NCBI RefSeq assembly: GCF_019249795.2
Contig: NZ_CP156891.1
Span: 2,446,001 to 2,510,000, forward strand
Direction of reading: 5' to 3'
Length of the DNA: 64,000 nt
From: Segatella copri
GTDB taxonomy: Bacteria; Bacteroidota; Bacteroidia; Bacteroidales; Bacteroidaceae
In this document: positions 32,461-41,130 of the stretch, one piece after another
How positions within the stretch are numbered: the first letter of the stretch is position 1
How the letters are laid out: the number at the start of each line of letters is the position of its first letter
Translations under genes and position numbers: made by a program
Notes under the pieces: model-generated
Database searches by the model: none
Told to the model about the DNA's origin: nothing
The model's input: only the letters and a program-made list of their open reading frames with translations

Positions 32461-33597
32461 TTATATTCTCTTTAACCACAGATCCATGAATCTGTCGTAG
32501 ATGACGTATCCTTCATTAGTCCTATATACTAATTCCTTGTCTTCCAAGATTTTGAGGGCAGCCTTTACGCTGCTGGCTCCACTCAGCTTGTGCTCCTTGA
32601 TGAACTTGCCAGAGGTAGGCTGGGCAACAATGCTATCCTTGGCTATAGCTTTCAGAAGCGAGAACTGGTTCTCTGTGAAGAACTGTACCATATTCTCAAA
32701 CTGTGGTTCTCTACCTTCGAGTACTGAAAGAATTGCTGCATTTACTTGCTTGATACTATCAACTTGTATTTCGGTTTCATAGAGGCGATTCATGATGCAT
32801 TGGATATACCATGTGTGGCCCTCGAATTGTTGATAGATGTAGTCGAAGGTTTCTTTTGATAAGTTGCCACCTTTCTGCTTGAAGAAGTTTTGGCAAAACT
32901 CATAATAAACATCGTTTCTCAATGGTTTAAGTCCCATCATCTCAGTGCTTTGGTAAAATGGATGTTTCGGCGAGCCGAATATCTCAGCCATCAGATGATG
33001 CTTGCTGCCAGAGAAGGTGAAATGCACATGTTGGGCAAACTGGATATAAGAACGTAGCAATGCCTCTGTGCCTTTCTCCGGATATTCTGCAATCTGCTGA
33101 AACTCATCGATGGCGATATATACCTCTTTCCCACTCTCGTTGAGATAGTTGAAGATGCTGCGGATGGTGATGTCTTCTTGGGATGGCTCAATTGTGATTG
33201 ATACACTAGGCTCACCAGTCAATGGATCCATGCTGAGTACAGGGCGCAAGGCACTGAAGAAGGCGATGGTTTTCTCTATGAATGAGGTGTTCTTGCGGAC
33301 GATGTCATTGATAACCATTACTCCAAATTGTTCCACAAAGTCGTGCAAGTTCTTGGTAGCGAATATGTCGAGGTATAGGCATGCGGAATCCTTCTCATCT
33401 TTTTCCAGATGATAGAAAGTGTTCTTGATAAGCCCAGTTTTTCCTAGTCTTCGAGGAGAAATGAGGGTAACGTTTCTTCCATTCTTCAAGTGCGACATTA
33501 GAGTCTTTGTTTCCACTTCTCTGTCGCAGAAATACTCAGGACTTTCATAACCTTGATAGATGAAAGGATTTGCTAATTTCTTGTTTCTTAGTTTCAT
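32461..33597 (-). CDS. ATP-binding protein, archaeal-type AAA ATPase
   Basis: A 378-residue STAND/AAA-like ATPase common in Bacteroidota. It begins NPFIYQGYESPEYFCDRE, has Walker A as TLISPRRLGKTGLI, Walker B as VYIAIDEFQQIAEYP and a sensor region TFSGSKHHLM. The C-terminal 70 residues look like a winged helix (ENQFSLLKAIAKDSIVAQPT, KAALKILEDKELVYRTNEG). The family's role is unknown; it occurs in many copies per genome, near mobile or repetitive DNA. Here it is flanked by the 27-bp inverted repeat. Confidence 0.85.
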   Translation of the reverse strand: MKLRNKKLANPFIYQGYESPEYFCDREVETKTLMSHLKNGRNVTLISPRRLGKTGLIKNTFYHLEKDEKDSACLYLDIFATKNLHDFVEQFGVMVINDIVRKNTSFIEKTIAFFSALRPVLSMDPLTGEPSVSITIEPSQEDITIRSIFNYLNESGKEVYIAIDEFQQIAEYPEKGTEALLRSYIQFAQHVHFTFSGSKHHLMAEIFGSPKHPFYQSTEMMGLKPLRNDVYYEFCQNFFKQKGGNLSKETFDYIYQQFEGHTWYIQCIMNRLYETEIQVDSIKQVNAAILSVLEGREPQFENMVQFFTENQFSLLKAIAKDSIVAQPTSGKFIKEHKLSGASSVKAALKILEDKELVYRTNEGYVIYDRFMDLWLKRI

Positions 33598-33715
33598 ACG
33601 CCATTACATCTTTAGTGTTACAACTTTTATGTAATGGCAAAGATACAACTATTTCTTGAATGGGCAAAAGAAAATGGCAGAAAATTGAGGAACATTCTCA
33701 ATTTTCTGCCATTTA

Positions 33716-35332
33716 TTAGCCTATCACATTGCATAGTCGGTTGATGGCTGCATCAAAAGTGGTGAGGTCTTTGGCTCGCTTTCTGATGGCTGCCTTGTAA
33801 TTATAGATGGTTTGGGTAGAATAGAACAGGAGGGTGGCCAGTTCCTGCCCATCCGTAATTCCCAGTCGCATCAGTGCATAGATACGCAGTTCCTTGGTGA
33901 GACTGTTAGGGGCAGGGAGAACTATCTGTTTTTCTGGCAACAGCAGTTGGTTGAACTCTTCCACGAAATTCGGATACAAGTCAATGAATGCCTTGTCGAA
34001 GCGAATATAGAAGTTGGCTGCCTCTTCTTCTGCCAGCTTGTAGCTGTTGATGGCAGTCAGAAGATCGGCAGTTTGCTTTGCCTTGATTTTGCGGCTTACC
34101 AATTTGCGATAATCATCCAGTTTCTTGATATATACGGCACTGATGTCCATAAATAAATGCATATAGGTCTCTCTTCGCTTATTGGTGTTGAGCAGCTTCT
34201 GGTTCAGTTCGTCCAAGAGTGTATTTTGGCTTTTTATCTCCCTACGGCTCTTGGCTAGATGCTTGTTCATCTTGAATGCAAAGAAAGCCATGGCAAGGAA
34301 TCCTAGCGACAGGATACTCACGATGACGAGGGATGCTGTTACGATGTGGTTCTTGCGTACTTCTGCCTGATGGTTCGTTTCTGTGATAAGGGGAAGTATG
34401 CGGGAAATCTCTACCATGCGGAGACGGTTGTTGTAGAATTGGGCATCCTCCATGGAGCAATAGATGTATTTGGAAGCCCTCTTTGCATAGGAGGCATCCT
34501 TATTATATAGATAGGTGGAAAACTCCTGAAGGGCAAGATTCTCCTTCAGGGGACATATCTGGTCTGAGATGGCTGCTTCTACAATATACTTTTCATATAA
34601 ATCCTTTTGGTCGGTATCATAATAATAGCGGGCTATGCAATAAGCCGATGAGGCATGCACACGGCTGTTCAGGGGACTGGCAGAAAGCGCCTTCATGTAG
34701 AACTGAAGTGTTTTTTTGCTTGTACGCTGCTTTAGAAATTCAAACTCTCCTGAAAGATAGTAATAAAGAGCGGATTCCTTGTTGCCGATATGCTCAAGAG
34801 TCTTGCCTAAATAAAAACGTTTCTTGGCTTCTAATCCTTCTTGAAACTCCGACTTGTTGCAGAAAGTTTCCCAGTAGTTATATACCCAAGTCAAGGTATA
34901 ATAATAGTATTGCAATAACTTAGGTGACATTTTCTCCACATCCATTGCGAGCATTAAGTCTTCTGCCTGGCTGTAGAAACCGCCTGTTGACAGCACTGCC
35001 GCACGATTGATTTTATTCAGGTTGATGAAATAATCATCCTGAAGCTGTGCTGCCAGCTGGTAGCCCTTCTTGGCGTATGTCATGGCAGAGTCGTAACGGT
35101 AGGTATAATACTCCCTGTAGATTTGGTTATAGAGACTAAGCTGGCTGCGCTTGTCGGAAGTCATGTATAGTTGCTTTTTGAGTCTTAGCAGTTTCGCTTC
35201 TTTTCTTTGGGTAAACTTGCTTCGCTGAGCGATGTAACTGTCTAAACGATGGAACAGCTGTTCCTCGTTTACGGAAGAAGCATTTGCCATTAATGGCATA
35301 AACATCATTAAGAACCACAATACTACTTTCAT
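33716..35332 (-). CDS. DUF6377 membrane-bound regulator with TPR-like region
   Basis: A 538-residue protein with a signal peptide (MKVVLWFLMMFMPLMANA), a TPR-like periplasmic part (about residues 30-320), one membrane helix (ASLVIVSILSLGFLAMAFFA), a coiled coil, and a C-terminal DUF6377 segment ending in a LuxR-like helix-turn-helix (MRLGITDGQELATLLFYST, QTIYNYKAAIRKRAK). It resembles hybrid sensors that control adjacent glycan genes. It is divergent from the TonB-dependent receptor and alpha-galactosidase at 35636-40187, which it may regulate. Confidence 0.82.
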   Translation of the reverse strand: MKVVLWFLMMFMPLMANASSVNEEQLFHRLDSYIAQRSKFTQRKEAKLLRLKKQLYMTSDKRSQLSLYNQIYREYYTYRYDSAMTYAKKGYQLAAQLQDDYFINLNKINRAAVLSTGGFYSQAEDLMLAMDVEKMSPKLLQYYYYTLTWVYNYWETFCNKSEFQEGLEAKKRFYLGKTLEHIGNKESALYYYLSGEFEFLKQRTSKKTLQFYMKALSASPLNSRVHASSAYCIARYYYDTDQKDLYEKYIVEAAISDQICPLKENLALQEFSTYLYNKDASYAKRASKYIYCSMEDAQFYNNRLRMVEISRILPLITETNHQAEVRKNHIVTASLVIVSILSLGFLAMAFFAFKMNKHLAKSRREIKSQNTLLDELNQKLLNTNKRRETYMHLFMDISAVYIKKLDDYRKLVSRKIKAKQTADLLTAINSYKLAEEEAANFYIRFDKAFIDLYPNFVEEFNQLLLPEKQIVLPAPNSLTKELRIYALMRLGITDGQELATLLFYSTQTIYNYKAAIRKRAKDLTTFDAAINRLCNVIG

Positions 35333-35558
35333 AACTATTTTTTTAATTGTTTTTGTTACTATCTGATAGGCTATTAGAGTGCCTTATAATTGTATTTTTC
35401 TGCAAAGATACTACATTTATTTCTCTTTTTACCATCTACTCTATTAAAAAGTATTAATATCTTTGATAGCTTGATTATTAGAAGGTTATAGACTTAACAA
35501 ACCTAATATTTATCTACTCATAACCTACACATGATGCCAATGTCTGAAAAATCTCCTT

Positions 35559-35566
35559 AACTTTGC
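35559..35566 (+). promoter_or_regulatory. -7 element of the receptor/alpha-galactosidase operon
   Basis: TAACTTTG in the 303-base divergent spacer, about 70 bases before the receptor gene. No perfect -33 TTTG is visible at the right distance, so an activator is plausible. Confidence 0.5.
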
Positions 35567-35635
35567 AACCGCAATCGAATCGCATTCGGTAGCAAGTGAA
35601 ATCATGTAAAACTAAGAATAAACAACTGTAAGATT

Positions 35636-37942
35636 ATGAACTTAAGAATCCGAACATTTTCTATGGCTTTGGTAGCGATGTCTGCTGCAAGCCAAGTGTA
35701 TGCACTTCCTTCCGACGAATCTGAAAACAAGGAGAAAAAGGAAGAGCGTAATGTGATGCTCAACGCATCTGATGCCAACAAGCCTCGTGAAATCCAGATA
35801 GGATTGCCAAGCGAGGATGTAACCGTATATGAAAACGGTCTTCCTGCCGTTTACTCTTCTTCCGTACACAAACTGTCTGCACATTGGCGTAGCGATGCCT
35901 CACTGAAAGGTACCGACTTGATGACTCCATCTGAGTCTGCCATTGCTACAGGTAATATTGCGTATGCAGTTTCTTCTTTCAGCGAGTTGGGACAGAAAGA
36001 GTTCAAAGGTAAGCTCAACTATAAGGCAAACCATTTTGGTATGCAGAATGTAGACCTCAACCTGTCTGGTGGAATCGGTGCCAATTGGCTTTATACAGCC
36101 AGTATGTATCAGAATTTCGATCCAGGTAGTTTCAAGCTTCGCTTTACTGATTATGCCGACCGTACCCAACTTTATCATTTCGGTATCACTCGCATCTTGA
36201 ATGATGGAAAGGGACGTGTCTCCTTATTATATAAGTATTCCAACAGCAAGAACCCTGGCAATTTTGCCAATGCAGCCCCATTTATCTATTCAGGCGACGG
36301 CAGTATCAAGAAGATTGATGGCTTTGACCCTGGTATGGACTCATACGTGCAGCGTCAAGGTTCTTTCCAATACTTGAATACAAAGTCAGGAAAGATGGAG
36401 ACATGGAATATGAGCGATGGCAGTGAGAATCATGCCAACGAAATTGCCCTCATCAGCCAGTATCAGTTTGATAATGGATGGTTGTGGAAATTCAACGCCA
36501 AGTATATGAATGCTCCACGTGCCAATTATGTGGATTACGGAGGAAGTACCATCTCTCAGGTGAGCGAGGCTGATGGCTATCAGCTTTCTGATGGGTCTGC
36601 CTACAGTGGTTACATTGAAGGCCGTCGCACCTGGTTGCATGTTGGTAAGGTGAGCAATGCGCTTTTGACTACCGAAATCTCTAAGCAGTTGAACAACCAT
36701 AAGTTAATGATAGGATTGAACGAGTGGTATTACCATCTCAATTACTATTCGTCTTCGTTCCAGTGGGCAGGCACCGTAGAAGCTTATCCACGCACATTGA
36801 GCCAGATGTATGTCAATCCGCTTGATCCTACACAGACAGCCCGTCGTTCTGAGACTTTCGGTTATAATGAGTTGAGTCCAGAATACACCAAGGGTTCAGA
36901 GAACAAGTTGGCACTCTACTTTACCGACGAATGGAAGGTAAGTCCTAAGTTCAAGGTGTTCTATGGTGGTAGATTGGAGTACTACCGCATGTCTGCCGAG
37001 CAGATTTCTGCCCCACGTTTCTCAGGATTCCACATGGGTAACTATAATACATACGCCACAGCTGCTGATGGTTCTGTTGTTGCTACTGAGCACAGCATCG
37101 AAGCAAAGAACGTAACCAAGGATAAATTGAATTATGCAGCCACCTTGCAGTTGACGTATAACCTTACCCGCCAGTTTGGTCTGACAGCCGATGCTACCAT
37201 CGCCACCCGTTTCCCACGCATCAGCGAGTATGCAGGAACAGGACCTACCGAGGAGCAGTATAAGCGAGTAACCATTCCATTGATTCGTGGTGGTATTTTC
37301 TACAAGAACGATTGGATTGACCTTTCTTCAATGGTGACCTACATATCAAAGTCGAACAATATCGACCAGCAGAATCTTACCAAGCCTGGCACTACAGAGG
37401 GCAAGACCGTGTTGCTCATCTATAACATCCAGACTTTGGGTTGGACAACCTCGGCAGAAATCAATCCGTTCAAGAACTTCCACATGCATGCACTCTTCAC
37501 TTATCAGAAGCCGGTGTATAAGAACTATAATGCGAGCGTAACGTTCAGTGACGGTCAGTCTATGGGTGTGAATGCCAATAACATGATTGTCAAGGAGATT
37601 CCTCAGGTTCTTATCGAGTTGGACCCTAAGTATGATATCACCAAGAATCTGAATGCCTGGTTGAGCTTCCGTTACTTTGGTAAGACCTATGCCAACCTTC
37701 AGGAGGCACTCTACTTCAATGGTCACTGGGAGACTTTCGGCGGAATCAACTGGAATGTGAACAAGAAGTTGAGCCTTGGCGTGAGTGTCATCAATATCTT
37801 TAACGAGAAGGGTGCCAAGGGTACCATTAGCGGCTCTGAGCTGATTACCAAGCAGGAAGCTGGCAAATATGACGGCAAGTACATGAGTGGTAGCTATCTC
37901 CGTCCGTTCACGGTGGAATTCTCTGCAGGAATCAAATTCTAA
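35636..37942 (+). CDS. TonB-dependent receptor (probable alpha-galactoside uptake)
   Basis: A 768-residue outer-membrane receptor. Signal peptide about residues 1-23 (ending ASQVYA); a short plug (REIQIGLPSEDVTVYENGLP, KGTDLMTPSESAIATGNIAY) then a long barrel ending VEFSAGIKF with terminal Phe. There is no carboxypeptidase-regulatory domain and no SusD partner, so it is a plain TonB receptor rather than a SusC. It is 64 bases upstream of a secreted GH36 alpha-galactosidase, suggesting uptake of melibiose- or raffinose-type sugars. One TATAATAAGG motif copy on the minus strand lies inside (36222-36231). Confidence 0.85.
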   Translation: MNLRIRTFSMALVAMSAASQVYALPSDESENKEKKEERNVMLNASDANKPREIQIGLPSEDVTVYENGLPAVYSSSVHKLSAHWRSDASLKGTDLMTPSESAIATGNIAYAVSSFSELGQKEFKGKLNYKANHFGMQNVDLNLSGGIGANWLYTASMYQNFDPGSFKLRFTDYADRTQLYHFGITRILNDGKGRVSLLYKYSNSKNPGNFANAAPFIYSGDGSIKKIDGFDPGMDSYVQRQGSFQYLNTKSGKMETWNMSDGSENHANEIALISQYQFDNGWLWKFNAKYMNAPRANYVDYGGSTISQVSEADGYQLSDGSAYSGYIEGRRTWLHVGKVSNALLTTEISKQLNNHKLMIGLNEWYYHLNYYSSSFQWAGTVEAYPRTLSQMYVNPLDPTQTARRSETFGYNELSPEYTKGSENKLALYFTDEWKVSPKFKVFYGGRLEYYRMSAEQISAPRFSGFHMGNYNTYATAADGSVVATEHSIEAKNVTKDKLNYAATLQLTYNLTRQFGLTADATIATRFPRISEYAGTGPTEEQYKRVTIPLIRGGIFYKNDWIDLSSMVTYISKSNNIDQQNLTKPGTTEGKTVLLIYNIQTLGWTTSAEINPFKNFHMHALFTYQKPVYKNYNASVTFSDGQSMGVNANNMIVKEIPQVLIELDPKYDITKNLNAWLSFRYFGKTYANLQEALYFNGHWETFGGINWNVNKKLSLGVSVINIFNEKGAKGTISGSELITKQEAGKYDGKYMSGSYLRPFTVEFSAGIKF

Positions 37943-38006
37943 GATAATAACGAAAGTATTATAGCGTTTAATTATAACAAAGCAATCACATAAAAACCAA
38001 AGAACG

Positions 38007-40187
38007 ATGAAAAAGGTATTTATGATTATCGCAGCGATGTGCATGACATCTATTATGGCATCTGCTCAAAAGACCATCAGAGTGTCAACAGACAAGACTG
38101 ACCTCGTGATGCAGGTTTCTCCTAAGGGTCGCCTCTACCAAGTGTATCTGGGTGACAAGTTGAAGAATCCTTCAGATTACAATCATCTGGAGTGGGATGT
38201 ATATGCAGCCTCTGATGGTTCCGTCTGCCAGCGAGGTCATGAGGTTTATGCAACCTCTGGTGCTGAAGATTTCTTCGAGCCGGCAGTGGCAGTGACCCAT
38301 GCAGATGGTAATATGACCACCTATTTATATTATCAGTCTTCTGAAGAAAAGGCTATCAGTGGAGGTGTTGAGACCATCATCACGCTTAAGGACAAGGTGT
38401 ATCCGCTGACCGTGAAACTCCACTATGCAGCTTATCCTAAGGAGAATGTCATCAAGGCATGGAGCGAAATCTCTCATAAGGAGAAAGCTCCGGTTACGCT
38501 TTGGAGATATAGCTCTACAATGCTTTATTTCAAGGCAAACAAGTATTTCGTTACCAATTATCATAGCGACTGGGCTAAGGAAGGACAGCCTGAAACTTGC
38601 CAGTTGACTGCTGGTAAGAAGATTGTTGATACCAAGTTGGGTACCCGTGCAGCCATGCAGGAAGAGCCTTTCTTTGAACTGGGATTCGATGAGCCTGCCA
38701 AGGAGAATGAGGGCAAGGTGATGCTTGGAACCATCGGATGGCCTGGCAACTTCCGCTTTACCTTCGAGGTAGATAACGTGGGAGTCCTTCGTGTTATTCC
38801 TGCCATCAATCCATACGCCTCTAATTATAAACTGAAGGCTGGTGAGACGTTCACTACCCCTGAGTTTATCTTTGCCATGAGCGATAATGGTATCGGTGAG
38901 GCTTCCCGTAATTTGCACAATTGGGCTCGTCAGTATCAGGTAAACATGGGTATGGAAGATCGTCTTACGCTCTTGAACAACTGGGAGAATACCGGCTTCG
39001 ACTTCAACCAGCAGAGTCTTGCTGAGTTGATGAAGGATGCCAAGGACCTGGGTGTAGATATGTTCTTGCTTGATGATGGTTGGTTTGCCAACAAGTATCC
39101 TCGTAAGGACGACCATGCAGGTCTCGGCGACTGGGAGGCTACCAAGAGCAAGCTGCCTGATGGAATACCAGGATTGGTAAGAGATGCCAAAAAGGCTGGT
39201 GTAAAGTTTGGTATTTGGATTGAGCCTGAGATGGTGAATCCTAAGAGTGAACTCTTCGAGAAGCATCCTGACTGGGTCATCATGCAGCCAAAGCGTGATA
39301 CCTATTATTACCGCAACCAGCTGGTACTTGATATCAGTAATCCTAAGGTACAGGATTATGTGTTCGGCATCGTGGACCGTATCATGACTGAGAATCCGGA
39401 TGTGGCTTACTTCAAGTGGGACTGCAACAGTGTGATTACCAATATCTATTCTCCATATCATAAGGAGAATCAGGGTAATTTCTATATTGATCATGTGCGT
39501 GGTATCTACAAGGTGCTTACCCGTATTCATAAGAAGTATCCTAAGTTGCCGATGATGCTTTGCTCTGGTGGTGGCGGCAGAATGGATTACGAGATGCTGA
39601 AGTATTTCACAGAGTTCTGGTGTTCAGACGATACGGATCCATACGAGCGCCTCTACATCCAGTGGAGCCTGTCAAAGTTCTTCCCAGCCAAGACCATGGG
39701 TTCGCATGTAACCAACTGGAACAAGAATACCAGTGTGAAGTTCCGCACCGATGTTTGCAGTTCATGTAAGTTGGGCTTTGATATCGACCTCAAGTCGCTT
39801 TCTGGTGATGAATACAAGTTTGTGCAGAATGCTGTCAAGAACTATGATAGCATGAAGCCTATGATTCTCGAGGGCGACCAGTATCGCCTGGTTTCTCCAT
39901 ACGAAGGCAACCACTGTGCCATTAACTATGTAAGTAAGGACAAGCAGCGTGCCGTTCTCTTTGCTTACGACTTGCATCCACGCTACAAGGAGCCTGTGAT
40001 GAATGTGAAGATGCAGGGATTGGATGCCGATAAGGTTTATACCGTAAAGGAGACCAATCTGATGCCTGGCAAGGAATCTGATTTGGAGTGCAATGGCAAG
40101 CAGTACAGCGGTGACTATCTGATGAAGGTCGGCTTGAATGTATTCAGCCAGACAGATGGAACCAGCCATGTATTGGTATTAGAATAA
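38007..40187 (+). CDS. GH36 alpha-galactosidase, secreted
   Basis: A 726-residue family 36 glycoside hydrolase that releases terminal alpha-galactose. Signal peptide MKKVFMIIAAMCMTSIMASA. The N-terminal beta-sandwich is followed by the barrel with DMFLLDDGWFANKYP, the nucleophile Asp in YFKWDCNSVI, and the acid/base Asp in EFWCSDDTDPYERL; MLCSGGGGRMDYEM is the usual substrate loop. It is probably periplasmic and works with the receptor immediately upstream. Terminator follows at 40214. Confidence 0.95.
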   Translation: MKKVFMIIAAMCMTSIMASAQKTIRVSTDKTDLVMQVSPKGRLYQVYLGDKLKNPSDYNHLEWDVYAASDGSVCQRGHEVYATSGAEDFFEPAVAVTHADGNMTTYLYYQSSEEKAISGGVETIITLKDKVYPLTVKLHYAAYPKENVIKAWSEISHKEKAPVTLWRYSSTMLYFKANKYFVTNYHSDWAKEGQPETCQLTAGKKIVDTKLGTRAAMQEEPFFELGFDEPAKENEGKVMLGTIGWPGNFRFTFEVDNVGVLRVIPAINPYASNYKLKAGETFTTPEFIFAMSDNGIGEASRNLHNWARQYQVNMGMEDRLTLLNNWENTGFDFNQQSLAELMKDAKDLGVDMFLLDDGWFANKYPRKDDHAGLGDWEATKSKLPDGIPGLVRDAKKAGVKFGIWIEPEMVNPKSELFEKHPDWVIMQPKRDTYYYRNQLVLDISNPKVQDYVFGIVDRIMTENPDVAYFKWDCNSVITNIYSPYHKENQGNFYIDHVRGIYKVLTRIHKKYPKLPMMLCSGGGGRMDYEMLKYFTEFWCSDDTDPYERLYIQWSLSKFFPAKTMGSHVTNWNKNTSVKFRTDVCSSCKLGFDIDLKSLSGDEYKFVQNAVKNYDSMKPMILEGDQYRLVSPYEGNHCAINYVSKDKQRAVLFAYDLHPRYKEPVMNVKMQGLDADKVYTVKETNLMPGKESDLECNGKQYSGDYLMKVGLNVFSQTDGTSHVLVLE

Positions 40188-40213
40188 CGTATCAACTATT
40201 CATAATGAAAACG

Positions 40214-40252
40214 AAAAGCAGCAAAGTCTATAAATAGGCTTGCTGCTTTTTT
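40214..40252 (+). terminator. Terminator after the alpha-galactosidase
   Basis: AAAAGCAGCAA and TTGCTGCTTTTTT pair around a 15-base loop with a clear T-run. Confidence 0.85.
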
Positions 40253-40282
40253 AGGTTTCTGTATTTCTTATCCCTAATGATT

Positions 40283-41062
40283 TTACTTGTTTAGCGGTCT
40301 TGCCACAAACTCAGTATGAAGGGTTTCCATCGGATGCTCCTTCAGATTGATGAGGATGTTTGGTGTATTGCCGTTGGCGATGATTACCTTGATGCCGGCA
40401 TTGGCTACATCCTGGGCGGTCTTCAATTTGGAAATCATGCCGCCTCTACCATGGCTACTCTTCTCGTCGCTCACATACTCGCTCACGTCTCGGTCGTAAT
40501 ATACCGAAGGGATGATGCGGGAGGTCGGTAGGGAAGGGTCGCCATTGTAGATGCCATCCACATTGGAAAGTAAAACTAAGGCATCGGCATTCAGCATCCT
40601 GGCTATCAAGCCTGATAACTCGTCATTATCGGTGAACATCAATTCGGTGAGGCACACGGTATCGTTCTCATTCACGATAGGGAGCACGCCGTTCTCCAAC
40701 ATCAGTTCCATACAAGCCTTTTGGTTCTGGTATTGTTCCTTGGCGAGGAAATTTTCCTTCATGGTCAATACTTGTCCCACCTTGATGTTGTATTCTCTGA
40801 ACAAGTCGTAATACAATCTAATCAGCTTGCCTTGACCTACCGAAGAGAACAACTGTCGCTGTTCTACACTGTCCAGCTGGTGGTCTACCTGAAGCTCGCC
40901 TCTTCCTGCCATTACGGCACCAGAAGATACGAGGATCACCTCGTAGTCCTGCCTTCTCAACCAAGCCAGTTGGTCTACCAAAGCCGACATTCTTGTTACG
41001 TTCAAATGTCCATCCTCTCGGGTCAGTACGTTGCTGCCCACCTTTACTACTATTCGTCTCAT
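40283..41062 (-). CDS. proB: Glutamate 5-kinase, short form without PUA domain
   Basis: A 259-residue amino-acid-kinase-fold enzyme that phosphorylates glutamate for proline synthesis. ATG 41062 (MRRIVVKVGSNVLTRED) is chosen over an upstream frame start because it begins directly with the nucleotide-binding strand. Motifs: ILVSSGAVMAGRGEL, VGQGKLIRLY, PIVNENDTV, DNDELSGLIARML, GRGGMISKLKTA. It ends without the C-terminal PUA domain of the E. coli enzyme. 68 bases downstream of an acyl-CoA synthetase gene on the same strand. Confidence 0.93.
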   Translation of the reverse strand: MRRIVVKVGSNVLTREDGHLNVTRMSALVDQLAWLRRQDYEVILVSSGAVMAGRGELQVDHQLDSVEQRQLFSSVGQGKLIRLYYDLFREYNIKVGQVLTMKENFLAKEQYQNQKACMELMLENGVLPIVNENDTVCLTELMFTDNDELSGLIARMLNADALVLLSNVDGIYNGDPSLPTSRIIPSVYYDRDVSEYVSDEKSSHGRGGMISKLKTAQDVANAGIKVIIANGNTPNILINLKEHPMETLHTEFVARPLNK

Positions 41063-41130
41063 AAATTCTTTTATGTTGACATACTGGGTGAGGGCAGGAA
41101 ACAAAACCTGCCCTCCCAGCGCATTCTTTT

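Noticed and set aside
38325-39530. 401-codon frame antisense to the alpha-galactosidase
   Set aside because: It lies fully inside the GH36 gene, whose catalytic motifs are intact, and shows no recognisable family.
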